Below are positions 1 through 7,575 of a DNA stretch of 13,940 nucleotides, piece after piece. This DNA comes from Methanomicrobiaceae archaeon. GTDB lineage: Archaea > Halobacteriota > Methanomicrobia > Methanomicrobiales > Methanomicrobiaceae. Within the stretch, counting starts at the first letter, position 1. Each line of letters starts with the position of its first letter. The notes under the pieces are model-generated. The model saw only the letters and a list, made by a program, of their open reading frames with translations. It was not told the origin of the DNA and made no database searches. Both the position numbers and the translations under genes were made by a program. The stretch covers positions 1 through 13,940 of the forward strand of contig DAOVRB010000006.1 of NCBI GenBank assembly GCA_030628325.1, written 5' to 3'.

Positions 1-324
1 CAGCACCGGTTCTACCTCAATCAGATCAAGAGCCACCTGAACAGGTTAAGGCACTATCTTCTATTAATAATAAGAACCATGATGTGCCGCATCGAACCGG
101 TGACATGAAAAGCCAGCCATATGCACATGACCCGGACATCCGGTCTAATGAGATCAGCCCGTCAGCACCGGTTCTACCTCAATCAAATCAAGAGCCACCT
201 GAACAGGTTAAGGCACTATCTTCTATTAATAATAAGAACCATGATATGCCGCATCGATCCGGTACAAAAAGAAGCCGACTGTCTGCACATGATCAGGAAA
301 TTCCGCCGGTTGCGATCAAACCTG
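1..324 (+). repeat. Two in-frame 162-bp tandem repeats inside the first gene
   Basis: Bases 1-162 and 163-324 are direct tandem copies with an offset of 162 bp (54 codons). The first ~100 bp of each copy are almost identical (three differences counted by eye in ~105 bp). The last ~50 bp are more diverged but still alignable, for example both have gcacatga followed by a variable tail. Copy 1 may be the last of a longer array that continues upstream of the window. Because the unit is a multiple of three, copy-number change would lengthen or shorten the linker without breaking the frame. Confidence 0.9.
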
Positions 325-521
325 CCGTTTCACATGAGAAGATGCAAATAACCAAACCAGCAGAGCCAATAGAGCCTCCGGTTATTAAAGTAACCATAGG
401 CCGCATTGAAGTACGGGCCGTGACACCGCCTGCACCAATTCCACCACAACAGGTTAAGCAGTCATCCCCGGTATTATCACTTGATGAGTACCTGCGTTTA
501 CGCGATGGAGGTGAACTATGA
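1..521 (+). CDS. eCIS-associated proline-rich protein, 5' end missing
   Basis: The reading frame is open from the first bases of the window (codons in phase from base 3), so the true start lies upstream; an internal ATG at 84 is not a convincing start. About 172 residues are visible. They are low-complexity, rich in Pro, Gln and Ser, and contain two 54-residue tandem repeats (each beginning APVLPQS and including PEQVKALSS and a PHR[TS]G motif). A conserved-looking C-terminal segment contains VTIGRIEVRAV and ends SLDEYLRLRDGGEL. From memory, short proteins ending in a VTIGRIEVRA-type motif occur just before the DUF4255 gene of eCIS loci; their role is unknown. The stop overlaps the next start (ATGA at 518-521), so the two are translationally coupled. 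The repeats look like a flexible spacer (inference). Confidence 0.75.
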   Translation, partial: APVLPQSDQEPPEQVKALSSINNKNHDVPHRTGDMKSQPYAHDPDIRSNEISPSAPVLPQSNQEPPEQVKALSSINNKNHDMPHRSGTKRSRLSAHDQEIPPVAIKPAVSHEKMQITKPAEPIEPPVIKVTIGRIEVRAVTPPAPIPPQQVKQSSPVLSLDEYLRLRDGGEL

Positions 522-1855
522 GTAATGCTCTGGCTATTGCATCTGTAACTGCTGTGTTAAAAGATCTGCTGGATAATGCTGTGATCGATCATTCACTCAG
601 CACAGTAGTTGGCGACCGGGTTACCATCACTGCACTGCCTCCGGACCGCATTAAAACAGGCGGGAATGAAATAGTACAGCTTAATCTTTTTTTATATAAT
701 GTAGCGCCAAACCCTGGATGGCGCAATGTCGGCCTGCCTTCCCGTAATAATGAAGGCCAACGGCTGACCAACCCACCACTTGCCATTGATCTCTATTACC
801 TGCTGTCGGCATACGGGATAGAGGATTTTGATAGTGAGATATTACTGGGTTATGCAATGCAGACGCTGCATGAAATGCCTGTTCTGACCCGTGATGCGAT
901 CCGCAAGGCACTGGAACCGACATCTATTGTAGACGGCAGCAGCCTGCCTGAAGGAATGAAGGATCTGTCTGCATCTGATCTTGCCGAGCAGGTTGAGATG
1001 ATCAAGATCACTCCGCACTCGATAACCACAGAGGAAATATCAAAATTATGGTCAGCATTCCAGGCAAATTACCGTCCATCGGTGGCATATCATGTATCGG
1101 TCGTGCTTATTGAAAGTAAATATCAAACCCGTTCGCCCCTACCTGTACTTTCTCGCGGGCGTCCTGATACTATTACAGGCCGTGATGAAGGTGTGATCAC
1201 ACAGCCGGATCTACTACCACCGTTTCCCACTATCCAGGAAGTGAAACCGCCTGGTCAACAGCCCGCCATACGTATGGGTGAACGTTTGATTGTAAGCGGT
1301 CATCACCTGGATAGTGACCAGGCAGCAGTGCTCTTTACACATGTACGATCATCAGACACACTGGAACTCCCTGCATCTTCAGGTGCAACATCAACAGAGT
1401 TTCAGGTAGATATGCCGGACGATCCTGCTCCGGGTCCGGTCGATCCGGAATCACCAATGAATCCTGATAACTGGCAGGCTGGTATATACAGCATAAGCGG
1501 AGTAATCAGGGGTACTGATCAGCCGGACCGAACCACTAATGTGCTCTCGATTGCATTGGCACCGCTTATCAGGTCTATCACTACAAGTGTCACGGGTGGG
1601 GTAGTAACCTTGAGTGTAATATGCAGTCCGAAAGTATGGAAAAAACAGCAAGTAAGCCTGGTAGTTGGTGATCGTACGATAAATGCCGAGACGATAACAC
1701 AGGACAAGACTGATACTGTAACATTCAAATCAGCCGACCTATCCTCCGGAGCGCAGTGGGTACGGCTGCGTGTGGATGGCATAGAAAGTATATTGATCGA
1801 CCGAAGTGGTCCGGTGCCGGTCTTTAATTCATCGGATCAGGTGGTGATTCCATGA
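518..1855 (+). CDS. pvc16: Pvc16-like DUF4255 protein (eCIS tail terminator/cap)
   Basis: 445 residues. The N-terminal ~200 residues match the DUF4255 (Pvc16_N) family: an opening ALAIASVTAVLKDLL helix, then LNLFLYNVAPNPGWRN, then a PPLAIDLYYLLSAYG segment and ILLGYAMQTLHEMPVL, all typical of this family. The C-terminal half (from ~220) is beta-rich and IPT/Ig-like, with a GERLIVSGHHL segment. In PVC-type particles Pvc16 closes the distal end of tube and sheath. The start ATG at 518 overlaps the previous stop and follows a strong GGAGGTGA ribosome site at 507-514. It overlaps the ATPase gene by 4 bp (ATGA, 1852-1855). Family assignment is confident; the structural role is by homology. Confidence 0.9.
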   Translation: MSNALAIASVTAVLKDLLDNAVIDHSLSTVVGDRVTITALPPDRIKTGGNEIVQLNLFLYNVAPNPGWRNVGLPSRNNEGQRLTNPPLAIDLYYLLSAYGIEDFDSEILLGYAMQTLHEMPVLTRDAIRKALEPTSIVDGSSLPEGMKDLSASDLAEQVEMIKITPHSITTEEISKLWSAFQANYRPSVAYHVSVVLIESKYQTRSPLPVLSRGRPDTITGRDEGVITQPDLLPPFPTIQEVKPPGQQPAIRMGERLIVSGHHLDSDQAAVLFTHVRSSDTLELPASSGATSTEFQVDMPDDPAPGPVDPESPMNPDNWQAGIYSISGVIRGTDQPDRTTNVLSIALAPLIRSITTSVTGGVVTLSVICSPKVWKKQQVSLVVGDRTINAETITQDKTDTVTFKSADLSSGAQWVRLRVDGIESILIDRSGPVPVFNSSDQVVIP

Positions 1856-3873
1856 CCGCATCAGCAGCATCCGAAATGGACTGGATCGAGGCTAACCAGC
1901 AATACCTGTCAGCTGCCTTAGCTGTTGTGCGCAGTGAGTTGAAGAGCCATGCACAGCGCTCTGAAAATACCCGGGAAGCTGGTAAGCAGATCAATGCGGC
2001 ACGCCAGGCCATGCAGAAGATGAAATCTGTTACGTCTTCACCTTTTCCACTGGATATGCTGTGCACAACTTTTAACCTATCACCTTTCGAGCGTGATATA
2101 TTGCTGTTATGCGCAGGAATGGAGCTGGATTGTACATTCCCGCAGGCATGTGCAGATGCACAGGGTGATCCGTCGCGTGCTTACCCGACCTTCAGCCTGG
2201 CTCTTGCTGCTTTGCCTGATGCGCACTGGAGTGCGATCACACCGGATGCGCCGCTTCGCCGCTGGCGGCTGATCGAGGTTGGAGATGGCAGTGGACTGAC
2301 TACCAGTATGCTTCGCATCGATGAGCGGGTGCTGCACTATCTTGCTGGTGTACATCATCTTGATGAGCGGCTTATGGGAATGGTGGAGCCGCTGCGTATG
2401 CTGGAATATCCGGATCTGGTGCCGTCACACATAGCGCTTGTGGAACGGCTTGTCAGGGTGTGGCAGCAGGCAGAAGCGAGATCAGCTCTTCCTGTGGTGC
2501 AGTTATGCGGAAGTGAAACTGCAGGCAAACGGGAGATCGCTGCAGCAGCCTGTGTTGCACTCGGGTTGAACCTGAATGAAATATATGCAAGTTTTATTCC
2601 GGTTATCCCGGCTGAGCTTGATGCACTGATCAGGTTATGTGAGCGTGAAGCTGCACTTGGTAAGAGTGCACTAATGGTAGACTGCGAGGATGTGGATATG
2701 AATGATGCAACAAGGAGGATGGTGATCAATCAAATGATCGAGCGTACAAATGGTCCTCTTATTGTTTCAACTCTGGAACCGCTGCGAATGCGGGAGCGTT
2801 CGATGGTTACAATCGATGTTGGCAAACCGACATCAGGTGAGCAGCGAAATATCTGGGAGAGTGCACTTGGCTCTGTAACCCCGGATCTTAATAGTAATGT
2901 GGATACCCTTATCTCGCAGTACAGCATAAGTGCAAGAACAATTCATAATGCTTGTGCCAGTGCATTAGGCAGTATGGCATCCGGTAATGACGGGAATCCG
3001 GACGACTCGAACGGCCTGGGCAAATTATTATGGGATGCATGCCGGGAGCAGGCACGCCCGCGCCTGGATAACCTGGCGCAGCGCATTGAACCGGCCGCAA
3101 CATGGAATGACCTGGTGCTGCCGGAGATGCAGCGTCAGACTTTGCTTGAGATCGCAGTGCATGTGAAGGAGCGTGCTAAGGTGTATGAGAGCTGGGGTTT
3201 TGGTGCTAAAAGCTCAGGTGGACTGGGTATCAGTGCACTCTTTACAGGTGGAAGCGGCACTGGTAAAACGATGGCGTCCGAGGTGCTGGCTAATGAGCTG
3301 CGGCTTGACCTGTACCGGATCGATCTGAGCCAGGTTGTGAGCAAGTATATCGGTGAGACTGAGAAGAATTTGAGGCATGTGTTTGATGCGGCAGAGGAAG
3401 GCGGTGCGATCCTGTTATTTGATGAAGCTGATGCGCTGTTCGGTAAGCGCAGTGAGGTGAAGGACAGCCATGATCGGTATGCGAATATTGAGGTAAGCTA
3501 TTTGCTGCAGCGGATGGAGGCTTATCGGGGACTTGCTATACTGACTACTAATATGAAGAATGCAGTGGATACGGCTTTTTTGCGGCGTATACGTTTTATT
3601 GTTAATTTTCCGTTTCCGGATGCTAAGCAGCGTATGCGGATATGGGAAGGGATCTTTCCGGAGTCTACGCCGACTGACGGGCTGGAAATGGAGAAGCTTG
3701 CGCGGTTAAATGTTGCAGGTGGGAATATACGGAATATTGCGCTGAATGCGGCATTCCTGGCTGCAAATGCGGGTGGGGAGGTGCGTATGGAGCACTTGTT
3801 GAGGGCGGCGCGGAGTGAGTATGTGAAGATGGAGAAGCCGCTGACTGATGCTGAGATTGGGGGGTGGGTATGA
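1852..3873 (+). CDS. pvc15: Pvc15-like AAA+ ATPase of the eCIS
   Basis: 673 residues. The C-terminal AAA+ module is complete: Walker A GGSGTGKT at 466-473, Walker B ILLFDEAD at 520-527, sensor-1 Asn in LTTN at ~567, and an arginine-finger segment FLRRIR at ~576-581. Between ~200 and 340 is a second, degenerate AAA-like module: GSETAGKR at 220-227 looks like a P-loop whose final Ser/Thr is Arg, and ALMVDCED at 273-280 is Walker-B-like. The N-terminal ~190 residues are mostly helical, with LSPFERDILLLCAGMEL typical of this family. The homologue Pvc15 is found in essentially all PVC-type loci and is thought to assist particle assembly or cargo loading; that role is by homology. It overlaps its neighbours by ATGA at both ends, and the start follows AGGTGGTGA. 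Its 3' end is copied, in decayed form, at about 7504-7575. Confidence 0.92.
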   Translation: MTASAASEMDWIEANQQYLSAALAVVRSELKSHAQRSENTREAGKQINAARQAMQKMKSVTSSPFPLDMLCTTFNLSPFERDILLLCAGMELDCTFPQACADAQGDPSRAYPTFSLALAALPDAHWSAITPDAPLRRWRLIEVGDGSGLTTSMLRIDERVLHYLAGVHHLDERLMGMVEPLRMLEYPDLVPSHIALVERLVRVWQQAEARSALPVVQLCGSETAGKREIAAAACVALGLNLNEIYASFIPVIPAELDALIRLCEREAALGKSALMVDCEDVDMNDATRRMVINQMIERTNGPLIVSTLEPLRMRERSMVTIDVGKPTSGEQRNIWESALGSVTPDLNSNVDTLISQYSISARTIHNACASALGSMASGNDGNPDDSNGLGKLLWDACREQARPRLDNLAQRIEPAATWNDLVLPEMQRQTLLEIAVHVKERAKVYESWGFGAKSSGGLGISALFTGGSGTGKTMASEVLANELRLDLYRIDLSQVVSKYIGETEKNLRHVFDAAEEGGAILLFDEADALFGKRSEVKDSHDRYANIEVSYLLQRMEAYRGLAILTTNMKNAVDTAFLRRIRFIVNFPFPDAKQRMRIWEGIFPESTPTDGLEMEKLARLNVAGGNIRNIALNAAFLAANAGGEVRMEHLLRAARSEYVKMEKPLTDAEIGGWV

Positions 3874-4130
3874 AGCCTAAGAATATCGAACTGCACATCG
3901 AGGAACTGGTGCTGCATGGCTTTTCACCAGGTGATAGGCATCACATTGGCGAGGCTATGGAGCATGAGCTTGCGCGGATGTTAGCTGATCGGGGTGTGCC
4001 GGAGTCGCTTGCGCAGGGTGGCGAGATTGCAAGCGTGGATGGCGGCGCGTTCGAGGTTGCGCCGGGGTCGAGGGCTGAGGTTGTTGGGGCGCAGGTGGCA
4101 AAGGCGGTGTATGGGGGCTTGGGGCGATGA
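3870..4130 (+). CDS. 86-residue eCIS accessory protein preceding a DUF4157 effector
   Basis: I chose ATG 3870 because it overlaps the ATPase stop (ATGA) and gives MKPKNIELHIEEL; a GTG at 3864 would add only two residues. The protein begins with an IEL-type beta strand (NIELHIEELVLHGF), followed by an amphipathic helix (HHIGEAMEHELARMLADRG) and a helix ending VGAQVAKAVYGGLG. There is no signal peptide or membrane segment. I recall similar small proteins next to DUF4157 genes in eCIS loci but know no established function. Its stop overlaps the start of effector A (ATGA, 4127-4130), so it is translated with that effector. A frameshifted paralogue sits in the same position before effector C (7572-7837). 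This fixed position suggests an effector adaptor, chaperone or tether (inference). Confidence 0.8.
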   Translation: MKPKNIELHIEELVLHGFSPGDRHHIGEAMEHELARMLADRGVPESLAQGGEIASVDGGAFEVAPGSRAEVVGAQVAKAVYGGLGR

Positions 4131-6088
4131 GTGGGAGAGTGCATGCCGAGGCGCAGGCAGTCCCGAAGTCAAGTTTTGTGCCTGTTCGGACTGGGCTCCT
4201 CGCTGGCTCTCATGGGAAACTGTTGGTGTCGCAGCCTCCTTTGATTCAGGCTAAATTGACTATCAACCAGCCCAATGATAGGTATGAGCAGGAGGCGGAT
4301 CGGGTCGCGGAGCAGGTGATGCGGATGGCAGAGCCACTGGTGCAGCGACAGCCGGAAGATGAGGAGGAAGATGAGCTAATTCAGACCAAGTCGTTTGCCG
4401 GACAGATCACTCCACTTGTTCAACGGAAGGTTGAGAAAAAAGAGGAGGAAGATGAAGAATTTCTTCAGAAAAAGGAACTTACTGGTCACAATGCCGAAAT
4501 AACCCCTGATCTCGAATCTCGTATTCATGCACTGAGGGGAGATGGCCAGTCTTTGACTCAATTACAGCGCGCATTCTTTGAGCCGCGCTTTGGCTATGAT
4601 TTCAGCCAGGTGTGGGTGCATACGGATGATCAGGCGGCTGAGTCGGCGCGTGTGGTGAACGCGAGGGCATATACAGTTGGGCGAGATGTTGTATTCGGAG
4701 CGGGGCAGTATACGCCGGGGACGAGCGAGGGTCGAAGGTTGCTGGCACATGAACTGACGCATGTTGTGCAGCAACGGCGTGGTGGCGGCAACAGTCTTCA
4801 AAGTCAACTTCGAGTTGGTTCCGCCGATGACGGTCATGAAAACGAGGCTGACCGGATCGCCTCCAAAGTCGCGGAGAGCCATTCCGAAGTTACAGACGAT
4901 ATCACCCCGGTTTCGTTATCGGTGCAGCGCGACTGCGGTCCGGTGGCGATTGGGGAGCCTCAGGGCTGCACATTTACTCGTGATGAGGTTAGCAGCAGTC
5001 TGAGGTATCTCTTCGATGTCGATTGCGATGTATTTGCACCAGGTAATGATGATGACCTGAGAATTGATTCCGAAAATATAACACCTGGTGAGACCATCGA
5101 GATTCACGGGTTTGCCAGCATTGATGGCGACCTCACATTCAACCGTCATCTGTCGTGCGCACGCGCGTTGAGGGCTGAGGAGATCGTAGAGGCGGTGTTG
5201 GCCAGGCGCAGTGTCACCGCTACTATTCAGATCTTCAATCACGGTGCAACCAGTGGGGATGCAACACAACAACGCAGCGTTGTCATCGTAAGAACGACTC
5301 CACCACCTGCACCGGGACCCACCCGCAGATGCGGACCTGATGTGACGGACTGGTTTATCAGGCAGGTCAATGCAGCCAAAACTGATGCAACCATCCTGGC
5401 TTTGCAAGGACGTTTGGCCGGAGCAGAACGTGTCGCCCGTCGCTATGGGTTCTCCGCAGAGGCAATTGCCGAGGGTGCAGTTGCCAGAAGAGTTCTTGCC
5501 GAGGAAACTCGAGTAGGATCTCCTCCGCGTACTGCAGAAGCCACGTCACAGTTTGCTGCATCTGTGCCGGGGCAGCGTGCGTTTGGTCGGGCGGTGCTTG
5601 CTGCGACTGTACCGCTCGCAGGTGCGCCTGAAGCTATGGTGCTCGCTGCTATTCGTGGTGCGGCACTCACATGGAAAGGGCTTGTTGGTACCGGTAGGAA
5701 ATACGACTTCAAGAACGACTCGAGAACCTTGCAGTCGCCAACTTCCGCAAACTGTCCCGTTAACTGTGCGAACACTCTTACGTTATGTCCAAGTTCGTCT
5801 TCCGACTGCTTCAAGATTGACGTCCCTGGCAATTTATTCTACGCGCATATTGGGCGTTTTGTAGGCTGGACTGAATTGGCACTTCAACTCGGATCGCAGT
5901 TTGCACAACTTGACGCAAGCGCGAGATGGGATCCACCAGAAGATACTCGCATGATCAACATGGGATTTGCGCTACCGGACCCACTAACGCGGTCCGCGCT
6001 TTGCTCAGCGATCAACGCCAATCGGTCAATCTTCAGGTTGCACGAGTGTGAAAATTGTTCTGAGGGAACGACTGCTGATGTTGTTTAA
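4127..6088 (+). CDS. Effector A: DUF4157 protein with OmpA-like domain and possible toxin-44-like C-terminus
   Basis: 653 residues. Residues 16-25 are SFVPVRTGLL, a motif shared with the other three effectors. Then come a NQPNDRYEQEADRVAEQV segment (~47-64), two acidic Glu-rich stretches separated by QITPLVQR, and a complete DUF4157 eCIS core domain (~128-217) with FEPRFGYDFS and zinc-site-like HELTH at 208-212. Residues ~287-390 resemble an OmpA C-terminal peptidoglycan-binding domain (IEIHGFAS, then NRHLSCARALRAEEI). The C-terminus contains YDFK at 526-529, four clustered Cys, GNLFYAHIG at 568-576 and WDPPEDTRMINMG from 601. Its layout resembles polymorphic toxin type 44, a putative nuclease, but this is a motif-level impression. 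DUF4157 is a recognised marker of eCIS cargo. Coupled to the small upstream gene by ATGA. Confidence 0.88.
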   Translation: MSGRVHAEAQAVPKSSFVPVRTGLLAGSHGKLLVSQPPLIQAKLTINQPNDRYEQEADRVAEQVMRMAEPLVQRQPEDEEEDELIQTKSFAGQITPLVQRKVEKKEEEDEEFLQKKELTGHNAEITPDLESRIHALRGDGQSLTQLQRAFFEPRFGYDFSQVWVHTDDQAAESARVVNARAYTVGRDVVFGAGQYTPGTSEGRRLLAHELTHVVQQRRGGGNSLQSQLRVGSADDGHENEADRIASKVAESHSEVTDDITPVSLSVQRDCGPVAIGEPQGCTFTRDEVSSSLRYLFDVDCDVFAPGNDDDLRIDSENITPGETIEIHGFASIDGDLTFNRHLSCARALRAEEIVEAVLARRSVTATIQIFNHGATSGDATQQRSVVIVRTTPPPAPGPTRRCGPDVTDWFIRQVNAAKTDATILALQGRLAGAERVARRYGFSAEAIAEGAVARRVLAEETRVGSPPRTAEATSQFAASVPGQRAFGRAVLAATVPLAGAPEAMVLAAIRGAALTWKGLVGTGRKYDFKNDSRTLQSPTSANCPVNCANTLTLCPSSSSDCFKIDVPGNLFYAHIGRFVGWTELALQLGSQFAQLDASARWDPPEDTRMINMGFALPDPLTRSALCSAINANRSIFRLHECENCSEGTTADVV

Positions 6089-6190
6089 GCAGGTGCGTCT
6101 AACGGGAAGTTATGACTTTTCGCCAGCAAAAGATGTGAGATTGAGAAGCTGCTTGGCCTTTTGAGTGGTGTTACAGATAAGACATGCCAT
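6089..6190. other. Non-coding gap after effector A
   Basis: No coding potential, hairpin terminator or convincing promoter is visible between the stop of effector A and the start of the tube-gene relic. The sequence shows no match I can see to either flanking gene. Confidence 0.4.
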
Positions 6191-6274
6191 CATCGGGGAT
6201 GTGCTTCAACCAAATCTTCAAGTGTGATTACGTTCCAATACAACCCAGAAGTTGACGATCCGCAGGCTGGATGA
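6191..6274 (+). pseudogene. Relic of the CIS tube-protein gene, 5' fragment
   Basis: Bases 6224-6250 (gtgattacgttccaatacaa and the next few) encode VITFQYNPE, matching GVILFQYNPE of the full tube protein (13285 gene) and of its truncated copy (11623 gene). Similarity continues at DNA level through ccgcaggctgg (6260-6270), matching cccgcaggctgca in the full gene, but with a one-base phase change; the frame ends at TGA 6272-6274. Upstream similarity fades by about 6190. No functional start is left. The fragment lies directly before effector B and even overlaps its alternative ATG at 6271. It is best read as a decayed scar of a tube gene that once followed effector A. Confidence 0.72.
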
Positions 6275-6279
6275 AAACC

Positions 6280-7161
6280 ATGAGCACCGAATTGAAAGCA
6301 ACTGCGAAAGCCAAAAACCCCTTGGCAGTATCCTTCGTTCCTTCACGGAGCAGGCTCCTCCAGTGCAGTTCCGCAGATCATGCCGGACCTGCCACAGCAC
6401 CGCCGATCGTGCACGAGGTGCTACGCTCACAAGGTCAGCCGCTGGTACCAGAGACGCGTGCGTTTATGGAGCCGCGCTTTGGACACGACTTCAGCCGAGT
6501 GCGAGTACATACGGATGCGAGGGCTGTGGAGTCCGCGTATAGTATCAATGCGCTAGCTTATGCATTAGGGGAGCATATAGTGTTTGATACCGGGCAGTAT
6601 GCGCCCGGGACGGCACAAGGTAAGAAGCTGCTTGCGCATGAATTGGCACATACTGTGCAGCAGGGCCATCATTCAGGTCATCTTCATCAACTTAAAATAG
6701 GGTCTATCGATAGTAAGTATGAGAGAGATGCCAATTATTTTGAATCTCAAATTCTTAATGGCTCAATTTCTAAGGCAAAACTGTATCAAAACCACGAATC
6801 TCTTAATGGCGTTATTCAACGCTCTTTCTTAAATCCATTTAGTGGTGCGAGGATTCGATTTAATGATTGTACGAGAAATCAACTCGATGATTATGCGATA
6901 ATTCCCGAGACTGGTTCAATTATGACAATGGGCCCCACATTAAGAAGCGGTGTTTGGATTCCCAACACCGATGGATTTTGGTTCCGCCATCGTTCGCCGA
7001 GAACTCAATGGTTCAAAGTCCCAAACCATTGTGACGTAGAAATACATTGTCGTGGAGACAATTTTACATCTAATCCCCGTTGCAACCCACAATTTAGCCT
7101 TATTGGGGGCTTGCCACGTTGGGAAAGTCAACCGCAAGGTAGTACAACAAATCCGTTCTAA
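6280..7161 (+). CDS. Effector B: short DUF4157 protein with unrecognised C-terminus
   Basis: 293 residues from ATG 6280, which gives MSTEL as expected from the MS- starts of A and C; an ATG at 6271 adds only MKT and lies within the tube relic. No good ribosome site precedes either ATG, unlike the other effectors. Residues 18-27 are SFVPSRSRLL (the shared effector motif). The DUF4157 core (~41-129) has PPIVHEVLRS, MEPRFGHDFSRVRVHTD and HELAH at 120-124. It lacks the acidic linker seen in A and C. The last ~120 residues match no family I know: they are rich in aromatic, Arg and Asn residues, with Cys in NHCDVEIHC and NPRC, and end in a Gly/Pro/Gln-rich tail. A small toxin domain is the natural guess (inference). 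Composition turns AT-rich from ~6690 onward, suggesting the C-terminal part was acquired separately. Confidence 0.82.
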   Translation: MSTELKATAKAKNPLAVSFVPSRSRLLQCSSADHAGPATAPPIVHEVLRSQGQPLVPETRAFMEPRFGHDFSRVRVHTDARAVESAYSINALAYALGEHIVFDTGQYAPGTAQGKKLLAHELAHTVQQGHHSGHLHQLKIGSIDSKYERDANYFESQILNGSISKAKLYQNHESLNGVIQRSFLNPFSGARIRFNDCTRNQLDDYAIIPETGSIMTMGPTLRSGVWIPNTDGFWFRHRSPRTQWFKVPNHCDVEIHCRGDNFTSNPRCNPQFSLIGGLPRWESQPQGSTTNPF

Positions 7162-7503
7162 GGTGCTCTATAAAGAATACAAATACTCGATTACAAATGC
7201 TGGTTATTAATTGCTATATAAGAAAGAAGATCTATAGCCATAATGTTTGATGAAATCAATGTGCTTTGAGTGCGAAGTTGGAAGGATCACGACTCCAATA
7301 TAAACATTGACGTGGGATGTCTAATGTAGCAAATGAAAACATATTGGGGTATATTGTAAACAATAATAATGAAATGTCGTAAAAATATACTATATGTTAT
7401 TCATACTGGATTTAAAGGGATTAATATGAAGAATTACTTCATGACAATTTCAAATCCGAAATTTTGGTGCAGTTATTTCCAAGGCTACAATAAATTTCGC
7501 ATC
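7162..7503. other. AT-rich non-coding spacer between effector B and the duplicated small-gene block
   Basis: This ~340-bp stretch is much more AT-rich than the genes around it. It has TATA-like tracts (ctatataag at 7214-7222; atatactatatg near 7385) and short open frames with no recognisable content. A frame beginning at ATG 7369 runs into the ATPase relic downstream; its first ~45 codons resemble nothing I know. I see no terminator hairpin, no inverted repeats of an insertion sequence and no clear immunity gene. Confidence 0.45.
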
Positions 7504-7575
7504 TACATCGCCCGTGCCAAGTATGTCAAGCTAGAGCGGCCGAGGACAGTGGTTGAGATGAGAGGAGGTGTATGA
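7504..7575 (+). pseudogene. Remnant of the 3' end of the AAA+ ATPase gene
   Basis: The frame ending TGA 7573-7575 encodes ARAKYVKLERPRTVVEMRGGV. This aligns without gaps to the last residues of the intact ATPase (AARSEYVKMEKPLTDAEIGG, then WV), including the shared YVK[ML]E[KR]P core. The DNA also aligns (agtatgtcaagctagagcgg against agtatgtgaagatggagaag). The stop overlaps the next ATG as ATGA, exactly as in the intact ATPase/small-gene junction at 3870-3873. Nothing upstream of ~7500 resembles the ATPase, so only its last ~24 codons were carried here. This marks the left edge of a duplicated block that continues through the small gene into effector C. Confidence 0.78.

Noticed and set aside
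6097..6103. Integron attC-like gtctaac just after effector A, suggesting a gene cassette
   Set aside because: No matching GTTRRRY core at a suitable distance and no paired inner sites, so this is a chance match.
7162..7503. Insertion-sequence remnant in the AT-rich spacer
   Set aside because: No terminal inverted repeats, target duplication or transposase motif could be seen.
7369..7575. 68-residue open frame before the frameshifted small gene
   Set aside because: Its last ~24 codons are the decayed ATPase 3' end and its first part resembles nothing, in very AT-rich sequence. I annotate the remnant, not a gene.
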